Notes under the pieces: model-generated
What the model saw: only the letters and a program-made list of their open reading frames with translations
What the model was told of the DNA's origin: nothing
Databases searched by the model: none
Part shown: positions 14,016 to 23,327 of the stretch, piece by piece
How the letters are laid out: each line of letters starts with the position of its first letter
Numbering within the stretch: position 1 is the stretch's first letter
Source: Acidobacteriota bacterium
Lineage (GTDB): Bacteria > Acidobacteriota > Blastocatellia > Pyrinomonadales > Pyrinomonadaceae
Direction: 5' to 3'
Assembly: GCA_020199975.1 (NCBI GenBank)
Contig: JAIVJP010000285.1
Coordinates: 1-33,084 of the forward strand
DNA length: 33,084 nucleotides
Translations under genes and position numbers: made by a program

Positions 14016-16229
14016 CTATTGACCTGCCGCCGTGATGCGGTAAACCATTCCTTCGAAGACCACGACCATGCGCTCGCCCAGGGCGAAAAAGTCTGCGAGG
14101 CGAGGCTTCTGTTTCAGCAACGCAAAGTAGTCGTCGCTGCCGAATCTCATCGTATTCTCCGGCAAACGGGCTTCGGGCTTAAACTCCGCGTCAGTCCAAA
14201 CGCCTTCACGCAGATAGAAAGTCTTACCCCCCACAGTCCTAACCGCGGACGAGAGAGAGTCTCGATCGAAACGGTCGGCCTCCTGCTGTTGACGCGAGCG
14301 CTTGCTTTGCTGCACGCCTGCAATGCCGGTCGTGGCCCGCGCGTCAGCGGCCCTCATGGGCGACGGGGGCGGTGGAGCATTCGCAGCTATCCGTCCTCCC
14401 CCGAGGGTGATGCCGGTGGTTGAAGTCCGCGTAACGTCCTGAACCTGGGCATTGGGTTCAAGTGCAAGATATGAAGTGTACGGCGTAACGATGCCGTAGC
14501 GGGTTCCCAGATCCACAATCTCGTCACGGAGCTCCCTTTGCTCACCGTTCGTGCGAATCTGCTCCATTAACCAGCCAACTCGGCGCGTGGCCCAGAGACG
14601 CGGCAAAAAGTCGTTCGAGTCTGCTCGCAGGGGAAAACGAAGATTGTTGTAGAGGTAGTTTCTGTTCGCACCGCCCGCTTTGCCGCTCAACTGCAACCGC
14701 ACGAAATCCATGTCGATGGCATTGCTGTAACGGCCGATAAGCGTAATCTGCGAACCTCGAAAAAGATCGGGAAGCTCTCGAGGGTAAACAAGATCCGTTT
14801 GAACTCCGGACATGTCGAGCCGCAGATCAGTAAGCACCGGATAGTTTACCTTGGCGAAGAAGTTTGAGACTCTGACTTCGAGATCTTCTTGCGGCTCGAC
14901 GTAATCGGCAACACCGCCGGTTTCAGCCGCAAGTTTGTCGAGTAAAGCCGTGTTGACGTCGTACCCAACACCGAAAGTGAAAAGACGCAGGCCCGGTATC
15001 CGCGCTGTACGCGCGTTGTCCAGGATCCGGGTGGGGTTCGTCTCCCCAACAGTCGGCAACCCATCAGTCATGAAGATTAAAGTTCTGGGACGATTATTTG
15101 CTTCAAACTGCCGCATTCCGACGAGTATTGCTTGATTGATATTCGTACCGCCAACAGGCCGTAGCGATTGCACAAAACTCTCGCCCCGCTTGCGTCCCTG
15201 TTCATCGGCTGGAATCATCTTCATTTCCATCAGCCGTTCTTCCCCGGCGAACGAGACTACGTTGAAACGGTCCTGAGGACGGAGAATTCTGATTCCGTAA
15301 AGCAAAGCCGCCCGGGCTTTTTCCATCTTCCCTGCTTCAGCCATCGAGCCGGACGTGTCCAGCACAAAGACAATGTCCTTGGCTGCGTATTCCTGTTCCG
15401 ACCAGTCGTCTTTCGGCGAAATCATTAACAGGAAGTAACCATCTTTGCTTACGTCGCGATGCGTCAGGAGCGTTACGCCAAAGTCCTCGTCCGAGCGCGT
15501 ATAGAAGAGTTGAAAATCCTGCGGCTCTTTGCCGGCCTGGGCTTCGAACGAGACAACTGAACGGCGCTCCCCATCGCGCTTAACCTCGACTGCATGGGTG
15601 GGCGAATAGATGTTGCGCAGCGGTTCTTTGCTTTCCAGCTCGATGCGTCCAGAGACAGAGCCGATCTGAGTCGTCTGGCGACCGCTGCCAAGGGGATAGC
15701 GATAGGCGACTGTTCCCGATTCAGCTTTCAGGGCCTGAGTGTAGGTAAGTTCAAGTTTCTTGTCTGAACGCGGCGAGATCGGAAAGATGCTGGCTTGAAA
15801 AAGGTCTTTGCCCGCGTATTCCAGCAGTCCCGGATCCCGCTGTCGTCTGACAATCTCATCATAGATACGCCGAGCTTCTTCGCGTGACCGAACCTCGCCC
15901 ACAAGGCGCCGGTCGCCGTCCCAAATAGCAAACTCAACGATGGAAGCCGACTCGGGAATCGGGAACAAGTACGTGCCTTCGAGCGTCGCATCCGTGTCGT
16001 TGCGGAAGACCTGTTCGAGATGGGTGGTGGCCACTTGCGAGAGAATTTTGGTATCAATCTTGATGGATTTAATCGGCAGCGTGCGGGGCATAGTAACTGG
16101 TGGGACAGGACGGGGTGGTGGAGGGCAGCGCTCGCAAGGTCCCGGCACAATTACGCCCTGACCGTTGGCCGTCGAGGCGGTCAGACAAAGTAATAGCAGG
16201 CTGAAAGGCACAAATGTTCTAGTTCGCAT
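14016..16229 (-). CDS. VIT and VWA domain-containing exported protein
   Basis: This 737-residue protein has a signal peptide (FVPFSLLLLCLTASTANGQG) and a Cys/Pro-rich linker. A vault/inter-alpha-trypsin (VIT) domain spans about residues 45-175 (TTHLEQVFRNDTDATLEGTY, then FPIPESASIVEFAI). A von Willebrand A domain covers about 285-460 with a full MIDAS site (VFVLDTSGSM, GGTNINQAI, FMTDGLPTVGE). A beta-rich C-terminal region follows, with RYGIVTPYTSYLALEP, the conserved end block of VIT-VWA proteins. The last 140 residues are lower complexity, including GGGRIAANAPPPPSP. These proteins are thought to bind partners or matrix through the metal site, but the ligand is unknown. The next gene downstream on the strand is the YCF48-like gene. 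Confidence 0.9.
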   Translation of the reverse strand: MRTRTFVPFSLLLLCLTASTANGQGVIVPGPCERCPPPPRPVPPVTMPRTLPIKSIKIDTKILSQVATTHLEQVFRNDTDATLEGTYLFPIPESASIVEFAIWDGDRRLVGEVRSREEARRIYDEIVRRQRDPGLLEYAGKDLFQASIFPISPRSDKKLELTYTQALKAESGTVAYRYPLGSGRQTTQIGSVSGRIELESKEPLRNIYSPTHAVEVKRDGERRSVVSFEAQAGKEPQDFQLFYTRSDEDFGVTLLTHRDVSKDGYFLLMISPKDDWSEQEYAAKDIVFVLDTSGSMAEAGKMEKARAALLYGIRILRPQDRFNVVSFAGEERLMEMKMIPADEQGRKRGESFVQSLRPVGGTNINQAILVGMRQFEANNRPRTLIFMTDGLPTVGETNPTRILDNARTARIPGLRLFTFGVGYDVNTALLDKLAAETGGVADYVEPQEDLEVRVSNFFAKVNYPVLTDLRLDMSGVQTDLVYPRELPDLFRGSQITLIGRYSNAIDMDFVRLQLSGKAGGANRNYLYNNLRFPLRADSNDFLPRLWATRRVGWLMEQIRTNGEQRELRDEIVDLGTRYGIVTPYTSYLALEPNAQVQDVTRTSTTGITLGGGRIAANAPPPPSPMRAADARATTGIAGVQQSKRSRQQQEADRFDRDSLSSAVRTVGGKTFYLREGVWTDAEFKPEARLPENTMRFGSDDYFALLKQKPRLADFFALGERMVVVFEGMVYRITAAGQ

Positions 16230-16308
16230 GTTGTCCTCAACTCAAAGAAATATCGCAGTGAACCGCTGCCTTACGTGAGGTAGAACGTACTAGACGTGCT
16301 TTCTTGCG

Positions 16309-17580
16309 TCAGTATAGTTCCCGCAGGCGCTCGTTAGAGATGGCCACTATCGTTACATACACAATGATTGCCAGTCCGCCCGCCGCCAAAGCGACTGGCG
16401 CGCCAAATCGATGGGAAACGACTCCGGCGATCAGATTGCCTATTGGCATCGTACCGACGAATGAGAGAATGAACATGCTCATAACCCGACCGCGCATCTG
16501 ATCGGTCACAAGTTTTTGCAGCAGCGTGTTAGCGACGGCCACGGAGGTTACGATCGAAAATCCCACCCCGAAGAGAAAGATTAGCGATATTGCGAGATTG
16601 GTCGAGAGTGCAAAACAGATCAAACAAACCCCGAAAGAGAATGCACCACCTAACACATACCAGCCTTTCCGCTGAAAGTCACCCAGGTAAGCCAGCAGTA
16701 ACGCGGCGAAAAAAGCCCCCGCTCCTGCGATACCCATCATCCAGGCGAGCCCGGACTCTTCAAGTTCGAAAATGTCGCGAGCGAAGATTGGCACCAGAGT
16801 TAGGTAAGGAGCACCGAACAGGCTGGTTACTGCTGAGATCGAGAGCAGCGAAAACACTCGCGGACGATTGCGCACATAGCGGAAGCCCTCGATCAAATCG
16901 CGCCAAAGCGCGCGGCGGTCCTTGACGGAATGAGTAGGGCCCTTGCTTTTGTCGAAGTGGACCAGGTTGAGAGCGATCACTACTGCGATGAACGAGAGTC
17001 CATTAGCATAGAAACATCCCGCCAAGCCGAAGAACTTGAATCCCAAACCTGCAAACACTGGCCCGATGACCCGCGAAAGCTGAAACTGCGAAGAGTTGAG
17101 CGCCACCGCATTGGCCAGATCTTCGCGACCGACCAGGTCGTAGGTCATTGCCTGGTAGGAAGGGCCGGCGAGAGCCATGCAACATCCGGTTATGAAGGAG
17201 AACCCGAGAATCATCCAGACGTTTACCGAGTTTGTCCCAACTAGTATCGCTAGAGCGAAAGCGGCCACGCCGGCAACAACCTGCGTATAAAGGAGCAGCC
17301 GGCGGCGATCGACAATATCCGCGAATACCCCGCCGGCAAGAGTAAGGAAGAACCCGGGCGCTGTGGCCATGAAGCCGTCAAGGCCCAGCCAAAATGCTGA
17401 ATTCGTGAGTTGTAGCACGAGCCATCCCTGAGCGACGGCTTGCATCCACGTGCCCACATTGGAAAGAAAGGCCCCAACCCAGAACCGGCGATAGTTGCGA
17501 TGCGAGAGCGCTCGGAACATACCGCTGCGCGGGCGAACTGGTGGTGAAACGATCTCTGCCTGCACGGCGTTTTCAGACAT
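16309..17580 (-). CDS. MFS transporter of the EntS-like (MFS_3) family
   Basis: This 423-residue integral membrane protein has about 12 hydrophobic segments. The N-terminus carries the family signature: MFRALSHRNYRRFWVGAFLS then NVGTWMQAVAQGWLVLQLT, with cytoplasmic-loop motif GGVFADIVDRRRLLLYTQ. The second half has a matching loop (DQMRGRVMSMFILSFVGTMP). This group exports siderophores or small drugs by proton antiport, but the substrate cannot be read from sequence. It is flanked by the VIT-VWA gene and by a palindromic intergenic element (17665-17813), so it is probably transcribed on its own or with the genes downstream. The ATG is at 17580 (MSENAVQAE). Confidence 0.88.
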   Translation of the reverse strand: MSENAVQAEIVSPPVRPRSGMFRALSHRNYRRFWVGAFLSNVGTWMQAVAQGWLVLQLTNSAFWLGLDGFMATAPGFFLTLAGGVFADIVDRRRLLLYTQVVAGVAAFALAILVGTNSVNVWMILGFSFITGCCMALAGPSYQAMTYDLVGREDLANAVALNSSQFQLSRVIGPVFAGLGFKFFGLAGCFYANGLSFIAVVIALNLVHFDKSKGPTHSVKDRRALWRDLIEGFRYVRNRPRVFSLLSISAVTSLFGAPYLTLVPIFARDIFELEESGLAWMMGIAGAGAFFAALLLAYLGDFQRKGWYVLGGAFSFGVCLICFALSTNLAISLIFLFGVGFSIVTSVAVANTLLQKLVTDQMRGRVMSMFILSFVGTMPIGNLIAGVVSHRFGAPVALAAGGLAIIVYVTIVAISNERLRELY

Positions 17581-17664
17581 GCCACATTGTTCTTACCATG
17601 CGAATCGAGAAGCTTCAAAGAGATGGATAAATGAGAAGCCAGAACGGGGGACGTGGTCCTTTCC

Positions 17665-17813
17665 GCTTACAGGTTGCTGAAAATATGGTGAGCCCAATAG
17701 AAGCGGCAACGCGATCCACGAAATCACATGAAATAACTCGAATTAAGGCATCCATTTCGTGAGGTTTCGTGTAGTCTTATGGATCGTATTAGTTTTTCAG
17801 CAGCCCGCTAAGC
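17665..17813. mobile_element. MITE-like palindromic element (about 149 bp)
   Basis: The terminal arms GCTTACAGGTTGCTGAAAA (17665-17683) and TTTTCAGCAGCCCGCTAAGC (17794-17813) are inverted copies with two mismatches and one gap. Inside, CACGAAATCACATGAAAT and ATTTCGTGAGGTTTCGTG form a second imperfect inverted pair, and CGATCC/GGATCG a third. There is no ORF inside. The right arm contains the TAG stop of the xdhC gene. It looks like a non-autonomous transposable element or REP-type repeat. Copy number elsewhere in the genome is unknown from this window. Confidence 0.55.
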
Positions 17814-18647
17814 GTTCCCCTGCTCGCGTTTTGATTCTCGGCGCCATGAGGAGAGCGAACCACCTGTGCCGCCGCGCCTTTCAGCCACTATCTCGGCCAG
17901 AATCGCCAGCGCCACTTCTTCAGGCGTGACCGCGCCGATGTCAAGACCGACCGGAGCGTGCACCTTTCGCAACTTCTCTGACTCAGCACCCACTTCGCGC
18001 AACCGATTGAGAACTATATTCGTTCGCCGCTTACTCCCGATTAGTCCCACGTAATCCGCGTCAGTAGTGATCACGGCCCGCAGGCACTCCTCGTCCTCAT
18101 TGTGGCCGCGGGTCACTACTGCCACTGAGATACCACGGCCGTTCCCAACCGCCTGACGCACTGCATCATTCCAATTTTCGGCGGCTATCAACTCGATACG
18201 GTCTTCTGGAAAACGATCGCGAACGACAAAGTCGGCACGGTCATCAATCAACGTGGCTTTGTAACCGGTAAGACTTGCCATGCGAGCGAGTGCGGCGCCA
18301 ACGTGGCCGGCGCCGCAAATCACCAAGCGCGGTTCTGGCTGTAGGCGCTCGAACAAAATACTCGCCTCGGCCCACTCGGTCAGCTCGGGAGCAAGGTCCC
18401 GGACTTGAAATAGATTGGCTTCGTCTCGGGCTGCCAGGAACTTAGTCGCCCATTGCGCTACAGCTTTATCGAGGGCTACATCGCCGAAGCTGCCAACTGC
18501 CGGGCCCGATTCTGGAACAAGTATCTTGGTGCCGACGTTTTTGGGAGCACTGGTTAGCGTAGCGAGCGCTGCGATCGAGCCTTCGTTCATTACGTGCTCA
18601 ATCGCGTCGAGGAGAAGCGCGATTGGCGGTTCGTTTGGCTCCGGCAT
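17808..18647 (-). CDS. XdhC/CoxI family protein (large form with NAD-binding-like C-domain)
   Basis: This 279-residue protein of the XdhC/CoxI family is an accessory for maturation of molybdenum hydroxylases such as xanthine or CO dehydrogenase (cofactor sulfuration or insertion). The N-terminal XdhC_CoxI part (residues 1-110) is recognisable but divergent (SIAALATLTSAPKNVGTKIL). The C-terminal XdhC_C domain has a Rossmann-type start (RLVICGAGHVGAALARMASL), then YKATLIDDRADFV, VVTRGHNEDEECL, DADYVGLIGSKRRTNIVLNR and HAPVGLDIGAVTPEEVALAI. All are well conserved. No molybdenum enzyme gene lies in this window. The stop codon lies in the arm of a palindromic repeat, so the last residues may derive from the element. 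The DUF962 gene ends 20 nt upstream. Confidence 0.9.
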   Translation of the reverse strand: MPEPNEPPIALLLDAIEHVMNEGSIAALATLTSAPKNVGTKILVPESGPAVGSFGDVALDKAVAQWATKFLAARDEANLFQVRDLAPELTEWAEASILFERLQPEPRLVICGAGHVGAALARMASLTGYKATLIDDRADFVVRDRFPEDRIELIAAENWNDAVRQAVGNGRGISVAVVTRGHNEDEECLRAVITTDADYVGLIGSKRRTNIVLNRLREVGAESEKLRKVHAPVGLDIGAVTPEEVALAILAEIVAERRGGTGGSLSSWRRESKREQGNA

Positions 18648-18667
18648 TCGGATGGTTAGAACGGAGG

Positions 18668-18988
18668 TTACTTAGAGCGTGTCGCAGGGGGCGTAGGGGT
18701 CCCAAGAGTCTTGGCGAGGCCAACTGCTACCGCAGCACGGCGGAGAAGCCACAATGGCCCAACCAATAGGTAGACAGGGTTCTTGAAAAACGCCGGTTGA
18801 TTACCTTCGATCCCATGGCCAAGAAATTGGAGAATCCAGCCTACGACGAATAGTGTCGATGCCCAGCGCCAATTGAAGAAGAATAGCGGCAGCGAAATCA
18901 CAATCATTGGAATCCCGATGCTGTGACAGAGTTTATTCATCGGGTGCTGATGCTTGGCTCGGTAATTTTGGAGAAAGGATTCGGACAT
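18668..18988 (-). CDS. Mpo1/DUF962-like small membrane protein
   Basis: This 106-residue protein carries the DUF962/Mpo1 signature: YRAKHQHPMNKLCHSIGIPM near the N-terminus, with conserved His and Asn. Two or three hydrophobic segments follow (IVISLPLFFFNW, STLFVVGWILQFLGHGIEG, NPVYLLVGPLWLLRRAAVAV). The yeast homologue Mpo1 is an iron-dependent dioxygenase of 2-hydroxy fatty acids in the ER membrane. In bacteria the activity is untested. The HGIEGNQPA block matches the second histidine-containing motif of the family. It sits between two XdhC/CoxI genes on the same strand, 20 nt from the larger one. AAAGG lies 6 nt before the ATG. Confidence 0.85.
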   Translation of the reverse strand: MSESFLQNYRAKHQHPMNKLCHSIGIPMIVISLPLFFFNWRWASTLFVVGWILQFLGHGIEGNQPAFFKNPVYLLVGPLWLLRRAAVAVGLAKTLGTPTPPATRSK

Positions 18989-19031
18989 TTTCAGCCTTTG
19001 AAGACGTTGACTGACTCAGTAGGTTCGGAAA

Positions 19032-19164
<133 letters not shown>

Positions 19165-19171
19165 TCCGTCC

Positions 19172-19507
19172 TCACCTCAGATCCCCGATCACATCGATAA
19201 AGATATCCATCGTTCCCCCGCAGACCATTCCTTCTTCGCTTGCCTCTTCGGCGGTAAGCGAAAAATGGCGCAGCGCTGACTTGCCCGAGCGCATGGCCTC
19301 GCGCGCTTCCGACCAGACCTCTGCCTCGATGCAGCCGCCACCAACCGTGCCGGCAACGTCGCCACTTTCGAGGAATAGCATCTTGGCGCCGCGCTGCTGC
19401 GGAGTTGAACCCCGAGTGTTGGCCACGGTCGCAACTACCACGCGCTCGCCACGCTCCTTCGCGTCACTGATCATTCGGTAAAGGTCGCCTTGCGCAATCG
19501 TTCCCAT
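19172..19507 (-). CDS. XdhC/CoxI family protein (small, single-domain form)
   Basis: This 111-residue single XdhC_CoxI domain shows VATVANTRGSTPQQRGAKML, then GDVAGTVGGGCIEAEVWSEA and EEGMVCGGTMDIFIDVIGD. These are the conserved glycine-rich and Cys-containing motifs of the family's N-terminal domain. It lacks the Rossmann-type C-domain, which is supplied by the larger XdhC-type gene two genes downstream. In many bacteria the two halves are separate proteins, so the pair probably acts together in molybdoenzyme maturation. It starts at ATG 19507, 22 nt after the stop of the coiled-coil protein gene. Confidence 0.88.
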   Translation of the reverse strand: MGTIAQGDLYRMISDAKERGERVVVATVANTRGSTPQQRGAKMLFLESGDVAGTVGGGCIEAEVWSEAREAMRSGKSALRHFSLTAEEASEEGMVCGGTMDIFIDVIGDLR

Positions 19508-19529
19508 GTTCAGCAGTGTTCGTAAGAAA

Positions 19530-20162
19530 CTACTCCGGCTTCCGCCGAGTGTTCGCGGGTCGCGATTCGGTTGGCTCGGACGACGCGCTGTTCTGCGATC
19601 GTCGCACCTCTAAACGACGCCGAAGGAGGTCTACTTCTGCATCCGCCGTTGCCACTGCGGATTCCAGCCGAACCCGGCTGGTTTCCAGAATTTTCATTTG
19701 TGCCAGGAGTCGAGATCTGTCGCTCTCAAGTTTCCGCCGCCGCGCCTCTCGCGCTTCTTCGGGACGCGTGGAGCCAAAGGCCGTTTCCTGCATCTGACCC
19801 AGTTTGTCGTTTAGCCTGTTAACTTGATTGGAGAGGCTGTTGATAGTCTGCTGCATATCCTCGGCATCGGCTGACGGTTTCGCCGCGGTCTTGCCTTTCT
19901 TTGGCTTGGTCTCTGAGGTTTGAGTCGTTTCGTCCGCCTCCGCGTCAGGGGTTTCGTCCGCGGTACTGATGATTTTGTCGCGGCTCTCAGGCGCTTTTTG
20001 CTCTTCGGCGGCAGTTATTACCGGATTGGTGATAACCGGTCGGACAACGCGACGCGGGCGCCGCCTTTTGCGCGTCTGGGCATCGGCATCTATCAAACAA
20101 AAGCTGATAGCCACTAAAACAGCAACGAAAAACGTGGTCTTTCGAATAAATTGACTTTGCAT
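19530..20162 (-). CDS. Exported coiled-coil protein of unknown function
   Basis: This 210-residue protein has a signal peptide (TTFFVAVLVAISFCLIDADA). A very basic patch (TRKRRRPRRVVRPV) and an acidic, Thr/Glu/Lys-rich low-complexity linker (ETPDAEADETTQTSETKPKK) follow. From about residue 103 to 190 it is a long coiled coil (MQQTINSLSNQVNRLNDKLG; SRLLAQMKILETSRVRLESA). I do not recognise a named family. It starts at ATG 20162 with a good GAGGAG site. It is the first gene of a minus-strand run with the small CoxI-like gene 22 nt on. The 174 nt upstream, to the valS-nadC stop, show no hairpin or repeat that I can support. Confidence 0.7.
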   Translation of the reverse strand: MQSQFIRKTTFFVAVLVAISFCLIDADAQTRKRRRPRRVVRPVITNPVITAAEEQKAPESRDKIISTADETPDAEADETTQTSETKPKKGKTAAKPSADAEDMQQTINSLSNQVNRLNDKLGQMQETAFGSTRPEEAREARRRKLESDRSRLLAQMKILETSRVRLESAVATADAEVDLLRRRLEVRRSQNSASSEPTESRPANTRRKPE

Positions 20163-20336
20163 CAGAAACTCCTCAGTGTCCCTATCACGTCCTAAGATAC
20201 GCCCTCTGAGGCGATGGGTTCAAGCTCGATAAGATGCGCAGTTTACACGTCAGGGCAGCCTTCCAGTTCCTTAGACTATGCTCCCGGCCGCCTCGCCTAC
20301 CCTCCACCCATCACAAATTCCCAGCAATCCGGAACA

Positions 20337-23327
20337 TCAAAATGGCTGGATCTGAAAAGTCACCTTCATCGCCCGCGCTGAGTTCGTGAGCGCGCTGATG
20401 CTGATCGTGTTTGCGCCAGCCTCAGCATACGCACGCACATTTTGCAGCGTGATGTTGCCGGAACACTCAACGCTAACTACTGATGAGAGGTTCCTTGCCA
20501 CAGCCCCCAGGCGCGCTACTTCTTCGGCGGGCAGGCCTTCAAGCAAGAGAATGTCGGCCCCATTGCTAATTGCCTCTTGCAGATCGATCTCGCTCGAAAT
20601 TTGAACTTTGATCTTGTGGAGATGACCAAGTTTCTGTTTGGCGTTTCTAACAGCATCCGCCACGCCGCCCGCAATCGCGAGGTGGTTAGACGTGATTAGC
20701 ACTCCGTCATCCAGGCCGAGGTGGCTGCAACGCCCGCCACCGAGAAGCACGGCATACCTCTCCAGCATTCGCATCCCCGGCGTGGTGTCAAGGGAATCGA
20801 CAATGGCGGCGCCAGTGCCCTCAACTGCGTGGACAAACTGATTAGTCAGAGTGGCCACGGCGGAGAGTCGCTGCAGCAGGTTCAAAGCAACGTGCTCACC
20901 CGCAAGCAGCACGTCGGCGAACCCGACCATGCGCGCAATCACCTTGCCGGCTTCGATTTCCTCGCCATCGGCGACGAATGCTTCGAGCTGAGGCTGGGAG
21001 TCCAGGGAAATGAAAACTTCTTCGGCTGCCTCGAGTCCCGCGACAATCATTTTTTCCCCGGCGACGAAGCGACCGCGGGCGCGCGTGTTGCGCGCCACGA
21101 TCGCCTGGCTCGTCTCTTCCGGCGCTCGTTCGACGAAGTTTGCATTACCCAGCTGTGCCTCAAGCTTGCTTGCCTCCGCCTGGAATTTGTCCTGCTCCTT
21201 CCGCAGTCTTTGGCGCTCTTGTTCAAAATCAATAAGACCTTCGAGTGGAATAGCCACTTCCGCACCGCCCGACAGTACAGCCCGGGCAGAGGCTCGCGGT
21301 GCATTCAGTCGATCGCTGATCGAAACGTCGGACGCCCGCGCCAATCTGGAGATCTGGTCGACGCTCGCGGAAAACACTCTCCTTAACTTCTCATCGGGAG
21401 CGCTAATCAGGATCGGGACGCGTTCGCCCGGCTTGATATTCATTTCCGAACGGATATTACGTACTCTCGACATCAGGTCGATTACCGCTTGCATCTGCCA
21501 TTCGGCCTCCTCGTCGATCAACTCGGTCGCGCTCAGCGGATAAGCGGTAAGCATGATTGTCGGCGAAGCGCCTGCGTAAGACTTGTTAAGCAGCTTTGCA
21601 TTGGCACCCGGCAAACGCTGCCACAACTCCTCGGTAATGTACGGCATGAAGGGATGCAGTAGCCGCAACGCCTGCTCAAGTACGGTCAAGAGGCGCGTCC
21701 GAGCTTCAGTCCGTCGCGTTGTTGCCTCCTCAGCCGTGACCTCCGTTTTAGTCAGTTCAATGTACCAGTCGCAGAAGTCGTTCCAGAAAAAGTGATACAG
21801 GGTTTGCACCGCCTCGTGGAACTGATAACCGGAAAGCGCCTCATGCATATCGGCGGTGGTCTTGTTCAAGCGAGACAGTATCCAACGATCGTGCAGAGCC
21901 TGCTCTTGTACTCCGACCCGCAGACTCTCTGGATCAACAGCTGCTCCCTCTGAATTCATCAGGCAGAATCGTGCTGCATTCCAGATCTTGTTGGCAAAGT
22001 TGCGATAGGACTCGACCTGCTTCTCGTTCCAGCGAATGTCAGTGCTGCCCACGGAAGCCAGCATGATGCGGGTGGCGTCTACTCCGTAATTATCGAAAAC
22101 CTCGAGCGGGTCAACACCATTCATCTTCGTCTTTGACATGCGCTGGCCCTCTTTGTCGAGAATGGTCCCCGTGACGAACACCTCGTCGAACGGACGCTGG
22201 CCCATGAACTTCATTCCCATCATCACCATCCGCGAGACCCACAGAAATATGATGTCGCGGGCTGTAACCAGCACCGAGGTGGGATAGAACGTTTTCAGGT
22301 CCTCAGTTTCTTCCGGCCAGCCCAGTGTCGAGAAAGGCCAGAGCGCGGAAGAAAACCACGTGTCCAGCACATCCTGGTCCTGGGTTAACTCATCGGTTCC
22401 GGCTTTAGCACAGGCTTCTTCATATGAACAAGCGACCACGACCTTACCGTCTTTCGTGTACCACGCGGGAATTTGGTGTCCCCACCACAATTGACGCGAG
22501 ATAGTCCAGTCGCGCAGGTTCTCCAGCCAGTTGGTATAAACTTTCTCGTAAGGCACTTCGGGAACAAATTGAGGCCTCTTCTCCTTGACCATCAGGTCGA
22601 GCGCCAGGTCGCGCAGCTTATCCATCCGACAAAACCACTGCAGCGATATCAAAGGCTCAATCACGGTTTTACATCGTTCGCACTTGGAGATCGAGAACTC
22701 GTAATCATCCACCTTCTCGAGCAGTCCCAACTCCTCAAATTCCGCAACCACCTTCTGCCGAGCCTTGTATCGATCCAGTCCTGCGAAGTCTGAGCCGGCG
22801 GCTTCTGTCATCTTTGCGTGCGGGTCGATCACCACGACTTGCGTGAGACTGTGGCGCAGGCCAATCTCGTAGTCGTTGGGATCGTGAGCAGGCGTAACCT
22901 TAACCGCGCCTGTTCCAAATTGAGGATCGACAAACTCGTCCGCGACTACCGGAATTTCGCGGCCAGTGAGCGGGAGCAACAGTGTCGCCCCAATGAGGTT
23001 GCGATAGCGTTGGTCATTCGGGTTTACGGCCACAGCCGTATCCCCAAGCATTGTTTCCGGCCGAGTGGTCGCTACGGTGACGCCGCCTTGGCCGTTTTTT
23101 GCAGGGTAACGGAGGTAATAGAGCTTTCCCGGTTGTGGATCCTTTTGCACTTCGAGATCGGAAAGCACGGTCTGGTCGTTGGGACACCAGTTAACAATGC
23201 GATTCCCTCGATAAATCAATCCTTCTTCGTAAAGACTCACAAACACTTCCCGAACAGCGCGCGACAAGTCCTCATCCATCGTAAACTTCTCGCGCGACCA
23301 ATCGACCGACGCGCCTTCGCGCCGCAT
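20337..23327 (-). CDS. valS: Valyl-tRNA synthetase (most of it) fused in frame to a degenerate NadC-like domain
   Basis: Residues 1 to about 738 are the body of class I valyl-tRNA synthetase, which charges tRNA-Val. It includes the editing domain ([35 protein letters not shown]), the signature loop [18 protein letters not shown] (KMSKS equivalent), the anticodon-binding domain and the start of the C-terminal coiled coil ([20 protein letters not shown]). Right after the coiled-coil NFVERAPEE the frame continues without a stop into 258 residues of NadC (quinolinate phosphoribosyltransferase) fold, from [13 protein letters not shown] to the C-terminus. The NadC part lacks about 30 N-terminal residues and most active-site residues: ERT is EHV, DTRKT is DSLDT, NHR is CSH/SHL, LIKDNH is LITSNH. 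The true valS start is upstream in another frame; ATG 23327 is internal. Confidence 0.85.
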   Translation of the reverse strand: MRREGASVDWSREKFTMDEDLSRAVREVFVSLYEEGLIYRGNRIVNWCPNDQTVLSDLEVQKDPQPGKLYYLRYPAKNGQGGVTVATTRPETMLGDTAVAVNPNDQRYRNLIGATLLLPLTGREIPVVADEFVDPQFGTGAVKVTPAHDPNDYEIGLRHSLTQVVVIDPHAKMTEAAGSDFAGLDRYKARQKVVAEFEELGLLEKVDDYEFSISKCERCKTVIEPLISLQWFCRMDKLRDLALDLMVKEKRPQFVPEVPYEKVYTNWLENLRDWTISRQLWWGHQIPAWYTKDGKVVVACSYEEACAKAGTDELTQDQDVLDTWFSSALWPFSTLGWPEETEDLKTFYPTSVLVTARDIIFLWVSRMVMMGMKFMGQRPFDEVFVTGTILDKEGQRMSKTKMNGVDPLEVFDNYGVDATRIMLASVGSTDIRWNEKQVESYRNFANKIWNAARFCLMNSEGAAVDPESLRVGVQEQALHDRWILSRLNKTTADMHEALSGYQFHEAVQTLYHFFWNDFCDWYIELTKTEVTAEEATTRRTEARTRLLTVLEQALRLLHPFMPYITEELWQRLPGANAKLLNKSYAGASPTIMLTAYPLSATELIDEEAEWQMQAVIDLMSRVRNIRSEMNIKPGERVPILISAPDEKLRRVFSASVDQISRLARASDVSISDRLNAPRASARAVLSGGAEVAIPLEGLIDFEQERQRLRKEQDKFQAEASKLEAQLGNANFVERAPEETSQAIVARNTRARGRFVAGEKMIVAGLEAAEEVFISLDSQPQLEAFVADGEEIEAGKVIARMVGFADVLLAGEHVALNLLQRLSAVATLTNQFVHAVEGTGAAIVDSLDTTPGMRMLERYAVLLGGGRCSHLGLDDGVLITSNHLAIAGGVADAVRNAKQKLGHLHKIKVQISSEIDLQEAISNGADILLLEGLPAEEVARLGAVARNLSSVVSVECSGNITLQNVRAYAEAGANTISISALTNSARAMKVTFQIQPF

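Noticed and set aside
20721-21386. 221-aa plus-strand ORF opposite valS-nadC
   Set aside because: It is antisense to well-conserved ValS and NadC-like sequence, has no recognisable motif and no ribosome site that stands out.
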